Assembly (NCBI RefSeq): GCF_958298935.1 | Contig: NC_084922.1 | Location: 16,432,501 to 16,496,500, forward strand | DNA length: 64,000 nucleotides | Origin: Phragmites australis | Taxonomy: Eukaryota; Streptophyta; Magnoliopsida; Poales; Poaceae | Direction: 5' to 3' | Part shown: one piece after another, positions 35,157-46,500 of the stretch | How positions within the stretch are numbered: position 1 is the stretch's first letter | How the letters are laid out: each line of letters begins with the position of its first letter | Translations under genes and position numbers: made by a program | The notes under the pieces: model-generated | The model's database searches: none | Seen by the model: only the letters and a program-made list of their open reading frames with translations | What the model was told of the DNA's origin: nothing

Positions 35157-36570
35157 TGTCACATCCCAACACGTTAGTACGTAATTAAGCATGCATAATC
35201 ATCATGATGTTATGTTTATATGTATTTGGTTGTTAAATTGAGTTAAACATGTTTCAAAAGTACTTGGAGATAGTTTAGAGCTCTGTAGGAAAACCCTAAA
35301 TGCCTTTGAGATGAAGAAGAATAGAAATTGGGGAATATAATCAAGTTTTCAGCACAAGGCCTCTCTAAAAGTTTGACCAGGGTCTCCTGCGGTATGACCG
35401 CTAGAACCACAAAGGCTCACTTAAGAGGATTGATTGGTCTCTCTCTCTCATTTTCCCTCTCTCACTCCCCCTTCTCCCTAAACCCTAAAGAGAGAAGGTG
35501 AGGTTCGTCCGTCATATTTGAAGGCTGAAGACCATCGGTGAAGACTTATCTGAGCTTCCCGAACGCTTCCTTAAGTTCTTCCCCTTCTTTTCCCTGCCAA
35601 AATCGTCTCCTCAGGTATTCTTCCACTGCAAACTCCAACACCACTTTGGGAGCCCGATTCGGGAATCGAAGCTCTCCCAAAGGATTCCAATCCGCTTGGA
35701 AGTTCCTCTACACCGAGGTAAACATCCCCCTACCGTGTTCCCGTCAATTCCAGCCCTAGGCATCGCCATTGTGATTTTTGTTGCAAAACCCTAGTGAAAG
35801 CTAGATCTAAATCTCATTTTGGGGGTTTTACGTGTTCAGACCGTGCATGTTGTCCGAACGACCACATAAAATGTTATCTTAGTTTTGTTGAGTACTTTGG
35901 TGCCTTTCGTCATCAAAGGTTTCGCCAGAGTGCTCGTTGGCGACCCCGCAAAGGTGTTGCCAGCAAGGTCTGGCGGTCTGACCATCGCTAGAGCCGGTTT
36001 GATTGCACGTTAGGACTGGACCTTCCGAGTTCAAACCCCTATACAGGAGTCAAACAGCCGTTAGGGCTAGTTTGATCATTGGTCGGTGATCTGATCGCCA
36101 CCATGCCTTCGGTCAAACTAACAAGCGCCAAAACTCTCTGCTGGCTGCTGGTCAAACCGCCACTTGCATGTCAGTCTGACCGCCGGCCATTCAAGGCTGT
36201 ATGTACTTAGGTTACCTTATCCAGGGTTTCAAACTTTGAAACATTGATCTTTTGCGGTCTTTTACAAATGTTTTTGAAACACGATGCTCTATTATTGTTC
36301 AAGTATGCATCATATGCACACTTTTCTATTTTTTGATTATTTATTCGATGCATTCGTATTTTGTTTAGAGAGTGATGTGCCGCCATTTTTCGTGGTCAAG
36401 ATTGACACCGGATTTTTTCTGATCGTGACCTAAGCACCTGGAGCAGCAAGGCAAGCATCTAAGAATATTGCACCTTACAATTTGAGTCATTTGGAGTCAA
36501 TTGATGAGTCTTTTATTAGGTAAGTTGTTGCATGTCGGTGAGTCTTCTATTAGGTAAGTTGTTGCATGCC
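35157..36570 (+). mobile_element. 3' LTR of the Tekay element, truncated
   Basis: Matches 16394-17750 of the 5' LTR with small indels. Homology stops after a 34-bp tandem duplication (36505-36538 and 36539-36571), and Copia env-like sequence follows. About 1.4 kb of LTR end and the target-site copy are missing. Confidence 0.85.
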
Positions 36571-37470
36571 GAGGCAGAGTTACATCAGGCGCTCTTTGAC
36601 TTGGATAGTGATAACGACTCAGATGATGTCGAGTACATTCCTCCAGTCGCTAGGTCTCACGACACCGAGGTAGGAGGTTGCTCTTAGGCCGCTCCTCAGT
36701 TTTCATCTCCCCTTCCTTTGACACCTAAGTCGACACCTCTCGTACCTACTGCTGCACCGCCTTCAGAGTTCACAACTATTCTTCAGTTGATGCAACAACA
36801 GCAGCTTTTGCAGCAGCATGCTTTCCAGGCTGAGACGCAGATACGTCATGATGAGGCTCAGGAAAACTTCAAGCAGATTTCGTACACCAGCAGGAGCAAT
36901 AGATGGCTCTTTTACAGTCTTTTTAGTAGCAGCATCAGTCTCTTCAGCAGCAGCAGTAAGCCATGCTTTCAATGCTTCAGTTAGACAGGTAGAACCACGA
37001 TCGGTTGTTTAGGCTCTTGTTCCAGGTTACCGGGCTTTAGCAGCCAACTGCCCCTCGAGCCCCTACTCCAACTCCTATTCCTCTCCCAGGCAGTGTTTGT
37101 GGACTTTTGGGTACTCCAGCGTCAAAGTTTCCTCTCTCATCACTTTTCTCAGCTGGAGTTTTCTCATAGCCTGCCGGGATGTCTCTAAGGCCAATGCTTC
37201 CTTCGTTAACTTCATATTTGACCACTGGACCTCTTAGTTTTGAGGACTCTCCTCAGCCGACAGTCCCAGCTCCGTAGCCACTAGTTCATTCTCCTCCAGC
37301 TATGCAGCCAGCACTTGACGAGGCAAACTCTACTCTTCGGGCAGTACAGTCATAGGTTGACTAGTAGTTGGCCGCCTAGGAGATCAGTTCTTCCAGCTTT
37401 GAGTCCAACTCAGGATCTCAGTATGTCGTGTTGCCATCTTCTGTAGCTCTGGACTCCTCTTCTCCTCTAG
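36571..37470 (+). pseudogene. Env-like ORF of the SIRE-type Copia element, part 2
   Basis: Coding-like text resumes after the Tekay element: ELHQALFDLDSDNDSDDVEY (36577 on). A Gln-rich, probably coiled-coil segment (LQLMQQQQLLQQHAFQAETQ, near 36783) and a Pro/Ser-rich tail follow, broken by many TAG codons. Acidic, coiled-coil and Pro-rich parts suit a retrotransposon third ORF but are not diagnostic. Some codons were probably lost with the deletion at the junction. Confidence 0.55.
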
Positions 37471-37898
37471 CTCTAGATGTCTAGGAGTGTACTCTTTTTG
37501 GTGCTTAGATGCTAAAGGGGGAGATAGTCTAGAAGGAGTCTAGGTGATAGGGGGGACTTTTGTGTTGGAGAAAGTTAGAGTGATTAGTGAGCTTTCTAGT
37601 TTCTTAGTCTCAGAGGGAGCTTGGGTAGACTAGGGACGAAATGTTGGTTCTTCATCGATTATGATGTAATGATAGGTCATTTGGTTCTTAATTGATGTGT
37701 TTCGCTTGTCATCGTATTGTGTTTCCTTTCGTGCTCAGTTTTATTTCTTATTCTACTAGGATGATAGGTTATTCTAATGCTAGATTTTCTCTTACTTAAT
37801 TGTTATATGTCGTTAATTTCCTAGTATGATAGGGTGTTCTTCAATTCATATCTTTATCTTCCTATTATGTTGTCATCAATCACCAAAAAGGGGGATAT
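37471..37898 (+). other. 3' untranslated region and polypurine tract of the Copia element
   Basis: AT-rich non-coding DNA ending in CACCAAAAAGGGGGATAT directly before the LTR. CACCAAAAAGGGGGA is the characteristic purine tract of SIRE-type Copia elements. Confidence 0.75.
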
Positions 37899-39507
37899 TG
37901 TAGCATCTAGGCTCTAGGTAAGTGGTAAGTGTTTTGGTGATTAATGACAATCATATCATTGTGACTAACGTGTATGCTTTGAATGGAATAAAAAATTTAG
38001 TTCACAATGTTAATTGCGTATTCTTGATTCTTAAGTTGAGCTCATGGACGATCAAAGGACTTGAGCATCAAGATTAAATATCTTCTAGTTCTAGGTGTCA
38101 TAAGGAGATGAAGGACACTTAGATTAGTATAGGTTCCTTTTTGGTAGTTTTTTGACAGTACTATAAAGAGGGACTAAGAGTAGTAGCTTGACCTAGGTGT
38201 GTCTAGACATGGTTGATGCACACTTGTGAAACTCTACAATTAGGTAGCTTAGAGAAGCCCATGGATAAGTTGTCGAGATGTTAGAACTCAAAATTGGTTG
38301 AATTGGATGAGTTCAGAAGAAAATACCTACACCGTATGGTCTGACGATCTTGAAGATGAACTCCATGGAGTATTCTTGGTTCAATTCAGTAAGTATTGAG
38401 TGCATCGAATGGTCCGTCGATCTACAAAGTCATTTACACTAGAGCAATTTTTGGGTGATGTGGCTAGAATAACAACAAGTCCACATCGGATGGTCCGACG
38501 CACTGCGAGATGAACACGCCAGAGTGTTTCGACTCAGAAAGGCAATTTCGAGTCTACGCACTAGATGGTCCAATGTTGAGGATGAAGAACATCGGAGCAT
38601 TTTACGCAGAATAGGATTTTCGACAGAAGAATTGAGTGTGCACACCGGATGGTCTGGCATTCACCGAATGACATCGCCGGAGTGTAGAGAAGAAATTTCA
38701 GACTGGTTTCTATGTTTGTACACGTCAAATGGTCCGACGTGTGAACCAAAGGCTTCACCGGAGTATTTCTCACAGTAACAGCTAATGACAACTGGCACAG
38801 TTTGGGGCTGTGAAAATATACACACCGGATAGTCCTGCGTGGGTGAGGTGCAAGCCAGACCTTCCAGCGTTAATAGAAAGTTGGGCTATTGGGTAATGGC
38901 TAGATTTGGACCTCTAGCCTATAAATACGACCCAGAGGAGTTTATACATTGTGTGTGTCATCAAGAAGGAAGAGAGATCACTTAAGTTGATTTTCAAGTC
39001 TCTAATTGAAGATTAATGACGTCATTAGTGCTTAAAGAGTAGCAAGTGTGCATCTAGCTATAGTCTAGGCTTGATCATAGTAAAGTGAAGCTATTGGATC
39101 GTCACTCTTGGTGGTTGGCAATACCTAGCCAATCTTTGGTGATTGGAGTTGTCTTGGTGAGCTCTTGGAGTTCTCGTGGGAGCCTCAGGAAGAGTTATGT
39201 ACTTAGTTTGATATCCGCTAATCTGAGATGGAGAAGTGACAATCATGAGGGAGCACTCGAGTCTTCGTGACTCAAGGGAGAGCTATATCCATGGTGGATG
39301 CTCCAATAAGAACTAGGGGAGAGTGCCAACTCCTTGATACCTCGGAAAAAAATTGGTGTTCTCTCGTCCATCTCTTTACCATTTTGCAATTTAATTTGAG
39401 CATTTGCATTCTTGTAAGCTTTCAATCCCACATTTACATAGTGTCTTTGCTTGCTAGTTGTGTTGCCTTCTCCCAGCTTATTTGTGTAGTTGTATTTCCT
39501 TTCTTCT
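37899..39507 (+). mobile_element. 3' LTR of the plus-strand SIRE-type Copia element, end truncated
   Basis: Starts TGTAGCATCTAGG after the purine tract. Contains GTTTTGGTGATTAATGACAA near the start, repeated GGATGGTCCGAC-type motifs (38340-38870) and a TATAAATA box at 38920. The layout matches the LTRs at 40131 and 60650. The expected CA end is not seen: MULE transposase sequence begins near 39508. Confidence 0.75.
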
Positions 39508-40538
39508 ATGCTAAGGTTGGTAATTGTTCTAGAAATTTGATAGAAGCTTTAATTGACTCAATTGTGGTAACATGCAATTGGAGGGGACAATTGGCATCTG
39601 CCATTGCCGTAGATGGGCACAACTGGATGTTCCTAGTTGCTTGTGGTGTTTTTGACTCCAAGTCAAAGGAAAATTGGTAGTGGTTTATGGAGAAGATGCA
39701 CAAGGCAATAAGTTCACCCATGAGTTGGTAATATCCACATATGCAAGAAATAGAATAGATTCTATAGTTGCAAACATCTTTAACAATGGGGTTGAGCATA
39801 GAGAATGCAAGAGACATATTGTGAAGACCTTCCAAAGTAGATTGTGTGGTGAGGATTTTGAGAGAAACTTGTGGCTTTCTTCCAGGCCTACATAAGAGAC
39901 ATTTTTTAGAGGTGCTGCAATATGGTGGATAAAGTTTGTCCAAATTCAGCGGTGAGGCTACATGACAACAACAAGTATTTATGGGATAGATGTATGTTCT
40001 CAACTATCTATAAGTGTGATTATGTGACAAACAACATTGCTGTGACATTCAATAGCTAGATTAGTCATGACAAATCCTGATAGACAAGATAAGATATACG
40101 ATTACGGAGAGGTTTTGCACAAGATCCAAGTGTAAGATCAATGATCATAGCATAGGGTCCATGTGATTTTGGTGACTAATATCAACATAATCAGTGAGAC
40201 TAACGAGGTTTGCTAGTGTGTAAAAGTTTAGTCTCATAGATGAAGAAGATGGACTTGCGAACAAAACACCTCAAAAGATCAAAGCGAAGGCCAAAGAAGA
40301 GTGCCATAAAGAAATAAGGACTCATTGTTTAGCTCAAGTGATCATGATATTGAGAGTATCACTTGGTAGTAGATATGTTTTGTTTTCCTTTGACCATACT
40401 ACAAAGAGGGATTTGGGTTTAGTATCTTGATCTATTGTCTTTAGGCTAGATATCTAATAGGTGATGCACGCTATGCTTGGTTAGCTCTAATAGACCAAAG
40501 GAATACCCAAGACATTGAAGAACCGAAGCGGGGACTAA

Positions 40539-41129
40539 GGGTCCGTTTGGTTCAAGGGATGAGGTGGGATGGGATGGGGCGATCCCTGTTTTTGTGTTGT
40601 TTGGTTCAGGGGCAGCAGGGATGGGATGATCCCTCCTGAGGAATATTCTCTCAATATGCTGGATGAAGATATCCCTCAAAATATATGGGATGAAGCCATC
40701 CACCTTTGCTAATCATGCACATTAGTAAAATGATTAATGATATTAGTATACTTGTATTACTTATTAGTACATATTACTACGAGATTAGAATTTGTAAGGG
40801 TTAATGTACTAATTGTTGCTAATTAATGAGCTAATTAGAGTATGATTATGGTTAATTAGTATATTTTATTGTTAATTAGTAATGATTATGGCAAGAGTAA
40901 CGTTAATACATGTTGGTGCATGTTGATTAGTGTATTATTAATAATTATTATTTAAAATTAAAAATATAATTAGTTGATGATTCTCATCCTCATCCGTCCT
41001 CGTCCCTCCAACCAAACAAAAAAGAGACTCATCCCATCCAACCAACCAAACAAAAAACAGGATCATCCCATCCCTAAAAACAGGGATGGCCCTATCCCAT
41101 CCCACTTTGTCTCCCAACCAAACGGACCC
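40539..41129. mobile_element. Tourist-like MITE (PIF/Harbinger type)
   Basis: Starts GGGTCCGTTTGGTT and ends AACCAAACGGACCC, a perfect 14-base inverted repeat extended imperfectly (GGGATGGGAT...). It is flanked by TAA on both sides (40536-40538 and 41130-41132). The 3-bp TAA/TTA target and the terminus fit Tourist-like MITEs. It is 591 bp long, AT-rich inside, with no coding capacity. It lies within solo LTR D and is therefore younger than it. Confidence 0.88.
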
Positions 41130-41810
41130 TAAGAGAGGATTGAATTGGACTTGTCCCATGAATCAGAATATGACAAAATTGGTTTGAGCTCAATATTTCA
41201 AAGGGGATATTTAGTTTATTCACAAGCTTTCCATACAGCCTAGGATCATCGGAATTGAACTCCGGAGCAAAAAGTTATAGCCGAAATACGAATTGAAGTT
41301 TTTGGTGCACCGGACAGTTCGGTAGCGTTTGAATTTTCCAAAGCTGTTTCATCTCAAGGTTCCAAAAGAAAATGTGTATAGATCTTCACAAGCTTTCTAT
41401 AGAGTCTAACATCATCAAAATCAAAGTTCGGAACGAAAGAGTTATGGCTGAAATACGGATCATAGTTTTTCATGTCACTGGATAGTCTTCTGAGGGTCAC
41501 CATCCTATGTTTCTGAGAAGGCCATTTTCAAGGTTTAAAAGGTTCCTACTAACCGGATGGTCTGGTGGGGTCACTTGACCATCCGGTGGTCCTGGTTTAC
41601 GGTACAATGGCTAGGTTTTTCCTCCAACAGCTAGTTTATGGGTTGGCTTCATATAAACCCCTCGACCTGGCCTTTTTAAGTGGCCCTGATCCCTTGGAAG
41701 GTTTAGACACAAATTGGAGAGGATGAGGAGTACTTTAATGAGTATATTGAAGGTCAAGGCAATCCGCACAAGATGAAAGATTGATTAGATTAGGCCTAGT
41801 GTGCATCTAA

Positions 41811-41980
41811 CAGGGGCGGATGCAAGGGGAGATGAGGGGGGCTAGCACCTATGCTCGATGAACACCATTGATATACACAGAATTTGACCTTACAAATCAA
41901 TGAAAATTTCAGTTTGACCCCCTAATAATTTATTTAGTACTATATAGCCCATCTCTGTAATTTTTCTACCTCCGCCCCTA
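41811..41980. mobile_element. Candidate short MITE
   Basis: Ends CAGGGGCGGATGCA and TACCTCCGCCCCTA form an imperfect inverted repeat about 170 bp apart inside solo LTR D. CAGGGGCGGA-type ends occur on hAT-like MITEs, but no matching 8-bp target duplication is evident (GCATCTAA against GCCTAGAG). Confidence 0.45.
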
Positions 41981-42780
41981 GCCTAGAGTTGTTATTATTG
42001 GTGCTTGCTGGCACCCAGATGACTTTGCAGCGATGTTTTCTTTCAAGATCCTTCGAGGCGATTGTGGAGCACATGCAAACTTTGTGAGTGGCAAAACTGG
42101 GCCGTGCTAGAACGGCGAAGCACTACCTTAGCGGAGTTGGTTGTGTTTGGAAAATGACTTGCGAGCTTACTAGCCCTCACCGATCGAGGAGCATAACCCA
42201 TGATAGGGGCTCCAACGAGGACAAGGGGAGAATGGCAACTCTCCGATACCTATAGAAAAGTTATCGTGTCCAGTTTGCACTATCTCCACCCTTTACGTCT
42301 TGCACTTATTGCACCGTTTGAACTCCGCATTTACCTTTCCTACAATTAACATGTTTAGTTTGTATGTTCGGAACCCATGGTGTAGAAGTCTTGTTGCACT
42401 AGAGTAGAAACTAGAAAATCCTAGAGTACATTTAGATATAGATTGATTGAGACTTTTATTTGTGTTGATCCAATTAGTTTCAGAAATCCCAGATTTACCC
42501 CCTCTTAGGGCATCTCGGTCCTTTCACCAAGCTGGTAATGAAGTTGACTGGCAAGACTATCAAAGAACTGAATGCAAAAAGCAGGAACCTTAGGTACAAT
42601 ATTCAGAAGAGTTTTCCCATGATTGGAGCTGGTGGAGTTAACAGGGACTTGTCTAGTTGGAGGCATGCTGTGGACTTGACTACAAGAAAATGTAGCTGTA
42701 GGCAATGGCAAATAATTGGACTGCCTTGCACACATGAACTGACCATTAGAAATATGCCAGCTACATAACATTTGAAACTT

Positions 42781-44480
42781 ACAAGGATTCGATTACTAGA
42801 ATTACAAATAAAAAATACATTAGTACTAGCAATATATGCCATCACCCAGAACAAAATACACATTTCCTGATCAGGGACAACATGCTGTTGCTGTCCTACT
42901 TCGTGACCACCATGGCCAGGATCAGCAAAACAAGAACTAAGTTTGCCAAACAAACTACAAACAGCCTCCAAACTACTCTTGAGTTCCTATTGACTATTGC
43001 AGCATTGGAAGCCATCCCAACTCGCTGAGCTGCCATATTCATATCCCCTTTCAGCTCAGAGTTCATCCCCCTCATGGCATCGCATACAAGGAAGTCTTCA
43101 TCTCGTTCATGGAAGACTAAAATTCATCAACTGCAGCCTGCATCTTCTACGCAGCGGTTGACATGCCATAGTCTCCAGACTGAGGTTCCCACATGCAAGA
43201 CTTGCACTCTGAATCGGACTGCATTGCAAGAAATCAGGAGAGAATCAAATCGACACTCAATCCATGTCCACGAGCTGCAGATATGCAGATCCGCCGTGGC
43301 CCCATGAACGCAAAATGGACGCGAAAGATGAGCCAGACTCCATCCCATTCGCCGTGGTGACGCCGCTTCGACCAGCTCGCCGTCGCCGCCCAGCTAGGTT
43401 TATACCGGTTCGCTTAAGGGGAAGAGGAACGAAGATGAGTGAAGTGGAATGTCTAGACGCATCTGGTTCGGCTTGACCACATTCATACCGGTTCCGAACC
43501 AGGGACAAAACAGACCATTCATTGAGATCCTCCATCCTACTCGGCCTGAAAATATTATCTAAAGGTCTGTCTAGCTCTATAACGACAGATTTAATAAAAT
43601 AAAATCTACCAAATTTATAGCCAATGAAAAGTTATTAGCCCAATAAAAATTCCGTCATGTTATTGAATGAAGCTGACTACTTCCTTAGCGGGTACAAAAG
43701 CCCAATCTGTTTAATAATGCGGCTCGATATCTAGTATAAATTAGAATAAAGCCCAAAACAACAAGCAAATAATATAGAGGAGAAAGCCCGTCAAGGAAAA
43801 CCAACATAAACATCCGAAACCAACACACGTGAGCCCAAAAAACACAAGCCCAAAATTCAAGTCCTATGAACAAATAGAACAAAAAACTGCAATAAATAAA
43901 AATTAAAAACAGTAAAAAAAGGACTAACCGGACCGTAATAGTTCTGAACTATGCTTGTACCGGTAGTATTGTGCTAGTTGAACAACAAATCATTTACAAT
44001 TTATACTCAGATGTTTTGTCATAATAAGAGAATTCATCAACAAACTTTGCTCCGAACCTCCATAGTTTCATATACTTGATCAAAAAAAATGCCGCAATCA
44101 ACACCGGAAAATATAAACAATTCTTAAAAAAACAGTAATAGAGCATAAAAAAGATGTAGTGCTAAAATTTGAGACGCAAATATCCAACACATCAGTGTTG
44201 GTTTGTTTTGGACATAAGGATAACCATTCTTGAATATGTGAAAAGTCATTTCAACACAAACAAACTCCTGGCACATATATCTGAAATGCAGTATCTTTGT
44301 GACATGAAACATACAAAAATCATAAATAATAATCATAAAAAATATGGAATTAAAAGACAACAGGGAAAAAGCAACTTTCTGGTGCCTACAAACCAGAATG
44401 GAGACATATATTGGAAGTTGCTCAAGAATATTTAAACGGACTAGTGTGATTGCACACAACTAGTCAAATTTGCAAACGGG
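42781..44480. other. Intergenic DNA with no recognised gene
   Basis: Short open frames exist on both strands, for example minus 43535-43260 in a locally GC-rich block, but none resembles a family I know. The DNA right after the MULE SWIM segment is not recognisable MULE sequence. The part beyond 43560 is AT-rich. Confidence 0.4.
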
Positions 44481-44806
44481 CAAGGAATGTACTTGGTGCT
44501 GAGAGAGAGGGATGCATATAGAGAGATAGAGAAAGATATATATGGAGAGACTGACAGATATACAGAGAGAGAAAGAGGGAAAGAGAAAGAAAAATAATTT
44601 AGAGAAATAGAGAGTGAAATAAATAAATTATAGAATCAATTTAGAGAAATAGAAAGAGAGAGATATAGATATATAAAGAGGAAGAGAGAAAGAAAAATAA
44701 TTTAGATAAATAAATGGAGAGATATACCGAGGGAGATATCTGAGAGGCTCTCAGACACAGAAAGAAATAAATAGAGAGAGGGCGAGAGAGCAAGAGTGTG
44801 TGCTAG

Positions 44807-44849
<43 letters not shown>

Positions 44850-45030
44850 AAAGATCTCATACAGACATAGATAAAGAGAGAGAGAGGCATAAAAAGAGAG
44901 AGATGAAAAGAAATAGATAGATAGAGAGAGAGAGAGAGAGAAAGATAACAAGAAATAGACAGAGAGAAAGATAATTGAGAGATCATTTCAGGGAGAGGGA
45001 GAGAAAGAATGAGAGAGAGATTTAAAACCG
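44481..45030. repeat. GAGA-rich low-complexity tract
   Basis: About 550 bases of degenerate (GA)n with AAAG, ATAG and AATAATTTAGA interruptions. It is nearly pure purine on the plus strand outside the AT runs. The translated Ser/Leu/Tyr-rich frames are artefacts of the repeat. Confidence 0.9.
44809..44842. repeat. (AT)17 microsatellite
   Basis: An uninterrupted AT dinucleotide run of 34 bases inside the GAGA-rich tract. Confidence 0.95.
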
Positions 45031-45500
45031 AGCCAGGTCTCCAACGTATTTAACGGGTTACAGGTGCAGATCCAAAACCCAGTGCCAAAAAAAATCTGTC
45101 AACAAATAAATAGCAAATCTCTTATCTTAATCGAGGCAGTGTCCAGCAGCAAACTTACTCGGCTTGAAAACATTATTTTAATCGAGGCAGTGTCTAGCAC
45201 CAAACTGGCTTGGAGCCGAAGTATCTTTCAGCAAAGGTCAGATTTTACGGTGCCCACCAGCAGCTTGGCAACGTTTTGGGTGTCCAATAGCAAATTTTTT
45301 CTTTATTTTTCACAAGTGTTTTGTATTCATCAAGTACCGTGGCTGCTAGAGGTAACATCACAAGTAACTTATCTGTTTAATCTCTGTAGCTGTCGAGGTC
45401 CAAGCCCTTAAAGCAAAACTGCTTGTTGCGATACTTTTCCTTCGCTGGAGAATGTGACGGCAATGTTTAGGCAGGTCAAATATAGTTTTGTATAAAAGAA

Positions 45501-45851
45501 ATACCGAACAGCGCGGGAATGATCTGAGTTACAAGTTACAACCTTTGACACCCATTTTACTCTATTCCAGTACAATTGAAATAAATTACTCGACCACTAT
45601 CAAATATGCTAGTTATGATACCGAACAGCGCGGGAATGATCTGAGTTACAAATTACAACCTTTGACACCCATTTTACTCTATTCCAGTACAATTGAAATA
45701 AATTACTCGACCACTATCAAATATGCTAGTTATGATACCGAACGGCGCGGGAATGATCTGAGTTACAAATTACAACCTTTGACACCCATTTTACTCTATT
45801 CCAGTACAATTGAAATAAATTACTCGACCACTATCAAATATGCTAGTTATG
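45501..45851. repeat. Three tandem copies of a 117-bp unit
   Basis: Units start ATACCGAAC at 45501, 45618 and 45735 and are almost identical (I see substitutions such as GCAGCG/GGCGCG and one AAGTTACA/AAATTACA). The next unit fails at ATAAATCCG (45852). Because 117 is a multiple of three, one frame stays open across all copies (128 codons), but I see no independent sign that it is a gene. Confidence 0.95.
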
Positions 45852-46500
45852 ATAAATCCGCCTTCCGCTTCTAGACTTTGCTTAGAAACAAGGAGCATTT
45901 TAACCCTATGCATCTGACATTGAGCCAAAAACTGTTATCATACAGAAAACTGGCATAACTGCCATTCCGGGTACAGGTTTCGCAGGGAAGGAGCGCTACT
46001 ACTACCCAAAATTAAGAAAAGAAATGAGAACATTACAAAAAAAAAACTCAGCTGCTGCGAAGCAGGTCATAAATGCCCAGCAAATTGCTCACGGCTGGAT
46101 GCCTACAAAGGAGCTCACAAGTCTCAAGCGGAAACCCAACCATAAAATGCAAGTCCAACCCGAAAGGAAATAAATCATACCTTTCTGTCTCTCAATGGCT
46201 CACTGCAATATAAAGCCAGCCATAAAACCACGTACTGCCCTTTTGTGTCCCACGATGATGGCTCGCTGCAGCAAAAGCTTATGCGGAAGCCGCCATATTC
46301 TGATTTCAGAAGCTATATCCAGGAGCCCTTCACCCTATAGTTTGATCATTGCATGGTCAATTTGAGCGATTGAAGAGCTTCCAATATCCTTGCACTCGGC
46401 ACTATACTTTTAGGACACCTCTGCCATTTCTAAAGTACATACCCGAAGCACTGATAAACATTCGAAAATGGCCTTAATGACCTCTGATGTTCTTCGTGGC
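45852..46500 (-). other. 3' flank and presumed 3' UTR of the SUMO protease gene
   Basis: Directly downstream of the stop codon at 46501-46503. No other gene is seen. The polyadenylation site cannot be placed with confidence. Confidence 0.4.

Larger units (their letters stand above)
16394..36570 (+). mobile_element. Tekay/Del-type chromovirus (Ty3/Gypsy), with three nested LTRs
   Basis: The element starts TGTCACGTCCCAACACG at 16394. Its second LTR starts TGTCACATCCCAACACG at 35157, directly after a polypurine tract. The 5' LTR consists of 16394-18263, 21399-22094 and 29386-29629 (about 2.8 kb in total), separated by two insertions. It is followed at 29630 by TGGTATCAGAACC, an initiator-Met-type PBS. 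The internal part encodes gag-pol ending in a chromodomain-like segment. The 3' LTR matches only the first 1.36 kb of the 5' LTR and then ends in a short tandem duplication. Upstream flank is TTATG (16389-16393). The matching downstream copy is missing, so sequence was lost at the right end. Confidence 0.88.
40131..42526 (+). mobile_element. SIRE-type Copia solo LTR D
   Basis: Runs from TGTAAGATCAATGATC to GGTCCTTTCA, 2396 bp, flanked by CCAAG at 40126-40130 and 42527-42531 (perfect 5-bp duplication). It shares GATTTTGGTGACTAAT near the start, a TATAAA box at 41652 and a late TTACCCCCTCTTAGG stretch with the other SIRE-type LTRs here. An internal imperfect duplication (41180-41330 against 41370-41480, CACAAGCTTTC context) is visible. 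Confidence 0.92.
39508..42780 (+). pseudogene. Decayed MULE (Mutator-like) transposase, split by a solo LTR
   Basis: Part 1 (39508-40130) reads CNWRGQLASAIAVDGHNWMF, FDSKSKENW, then GVEHRECKRHIVKTFQSRLC and NLWLSS, typical of the DDE core of plant MULE transposases. Part 2 (42527-42780) reads KLTGKTIKELNAKSRNLRYN and the SWIM zinc-finger text RKCSCRQWQIIGLPCTHE. Both parts share orientation, and removing the LTR between them restores a continuous alignment. TAG codons and frameshifts (for example between ENW and WFMEKM) disable it. Terminal inverted repeats were not found. The N-terminal part is absent. Confidence 0.85.

Noticed and set aside
36539..36571. LTR end of the Tekay element with a normal target duplication
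   Set aside because: No TTATG follows, and the sequence is a slipped duplicate of the preceding 34 bases, not the true LTR end.
43260..43535. A 92-codon minus-strand frame (MEDLNEWSVLSL) as a host gene
   Set aside because: No recognisable domain, stops immediately downstream in frame, and the plus strand is also open in this GC-rich block.
44702..44986. Ser/Leu/Tyr-rich minus-strand frames
   Set aside because: Direct translation of a GA/AT microsatellite tract.
45488..45874. A 128-codon ORF over the 117-bp triplication
   Set aside because: Openness follows from repeating one stop-free 39-codon unit. No start context, homology or flanking exons are evident.
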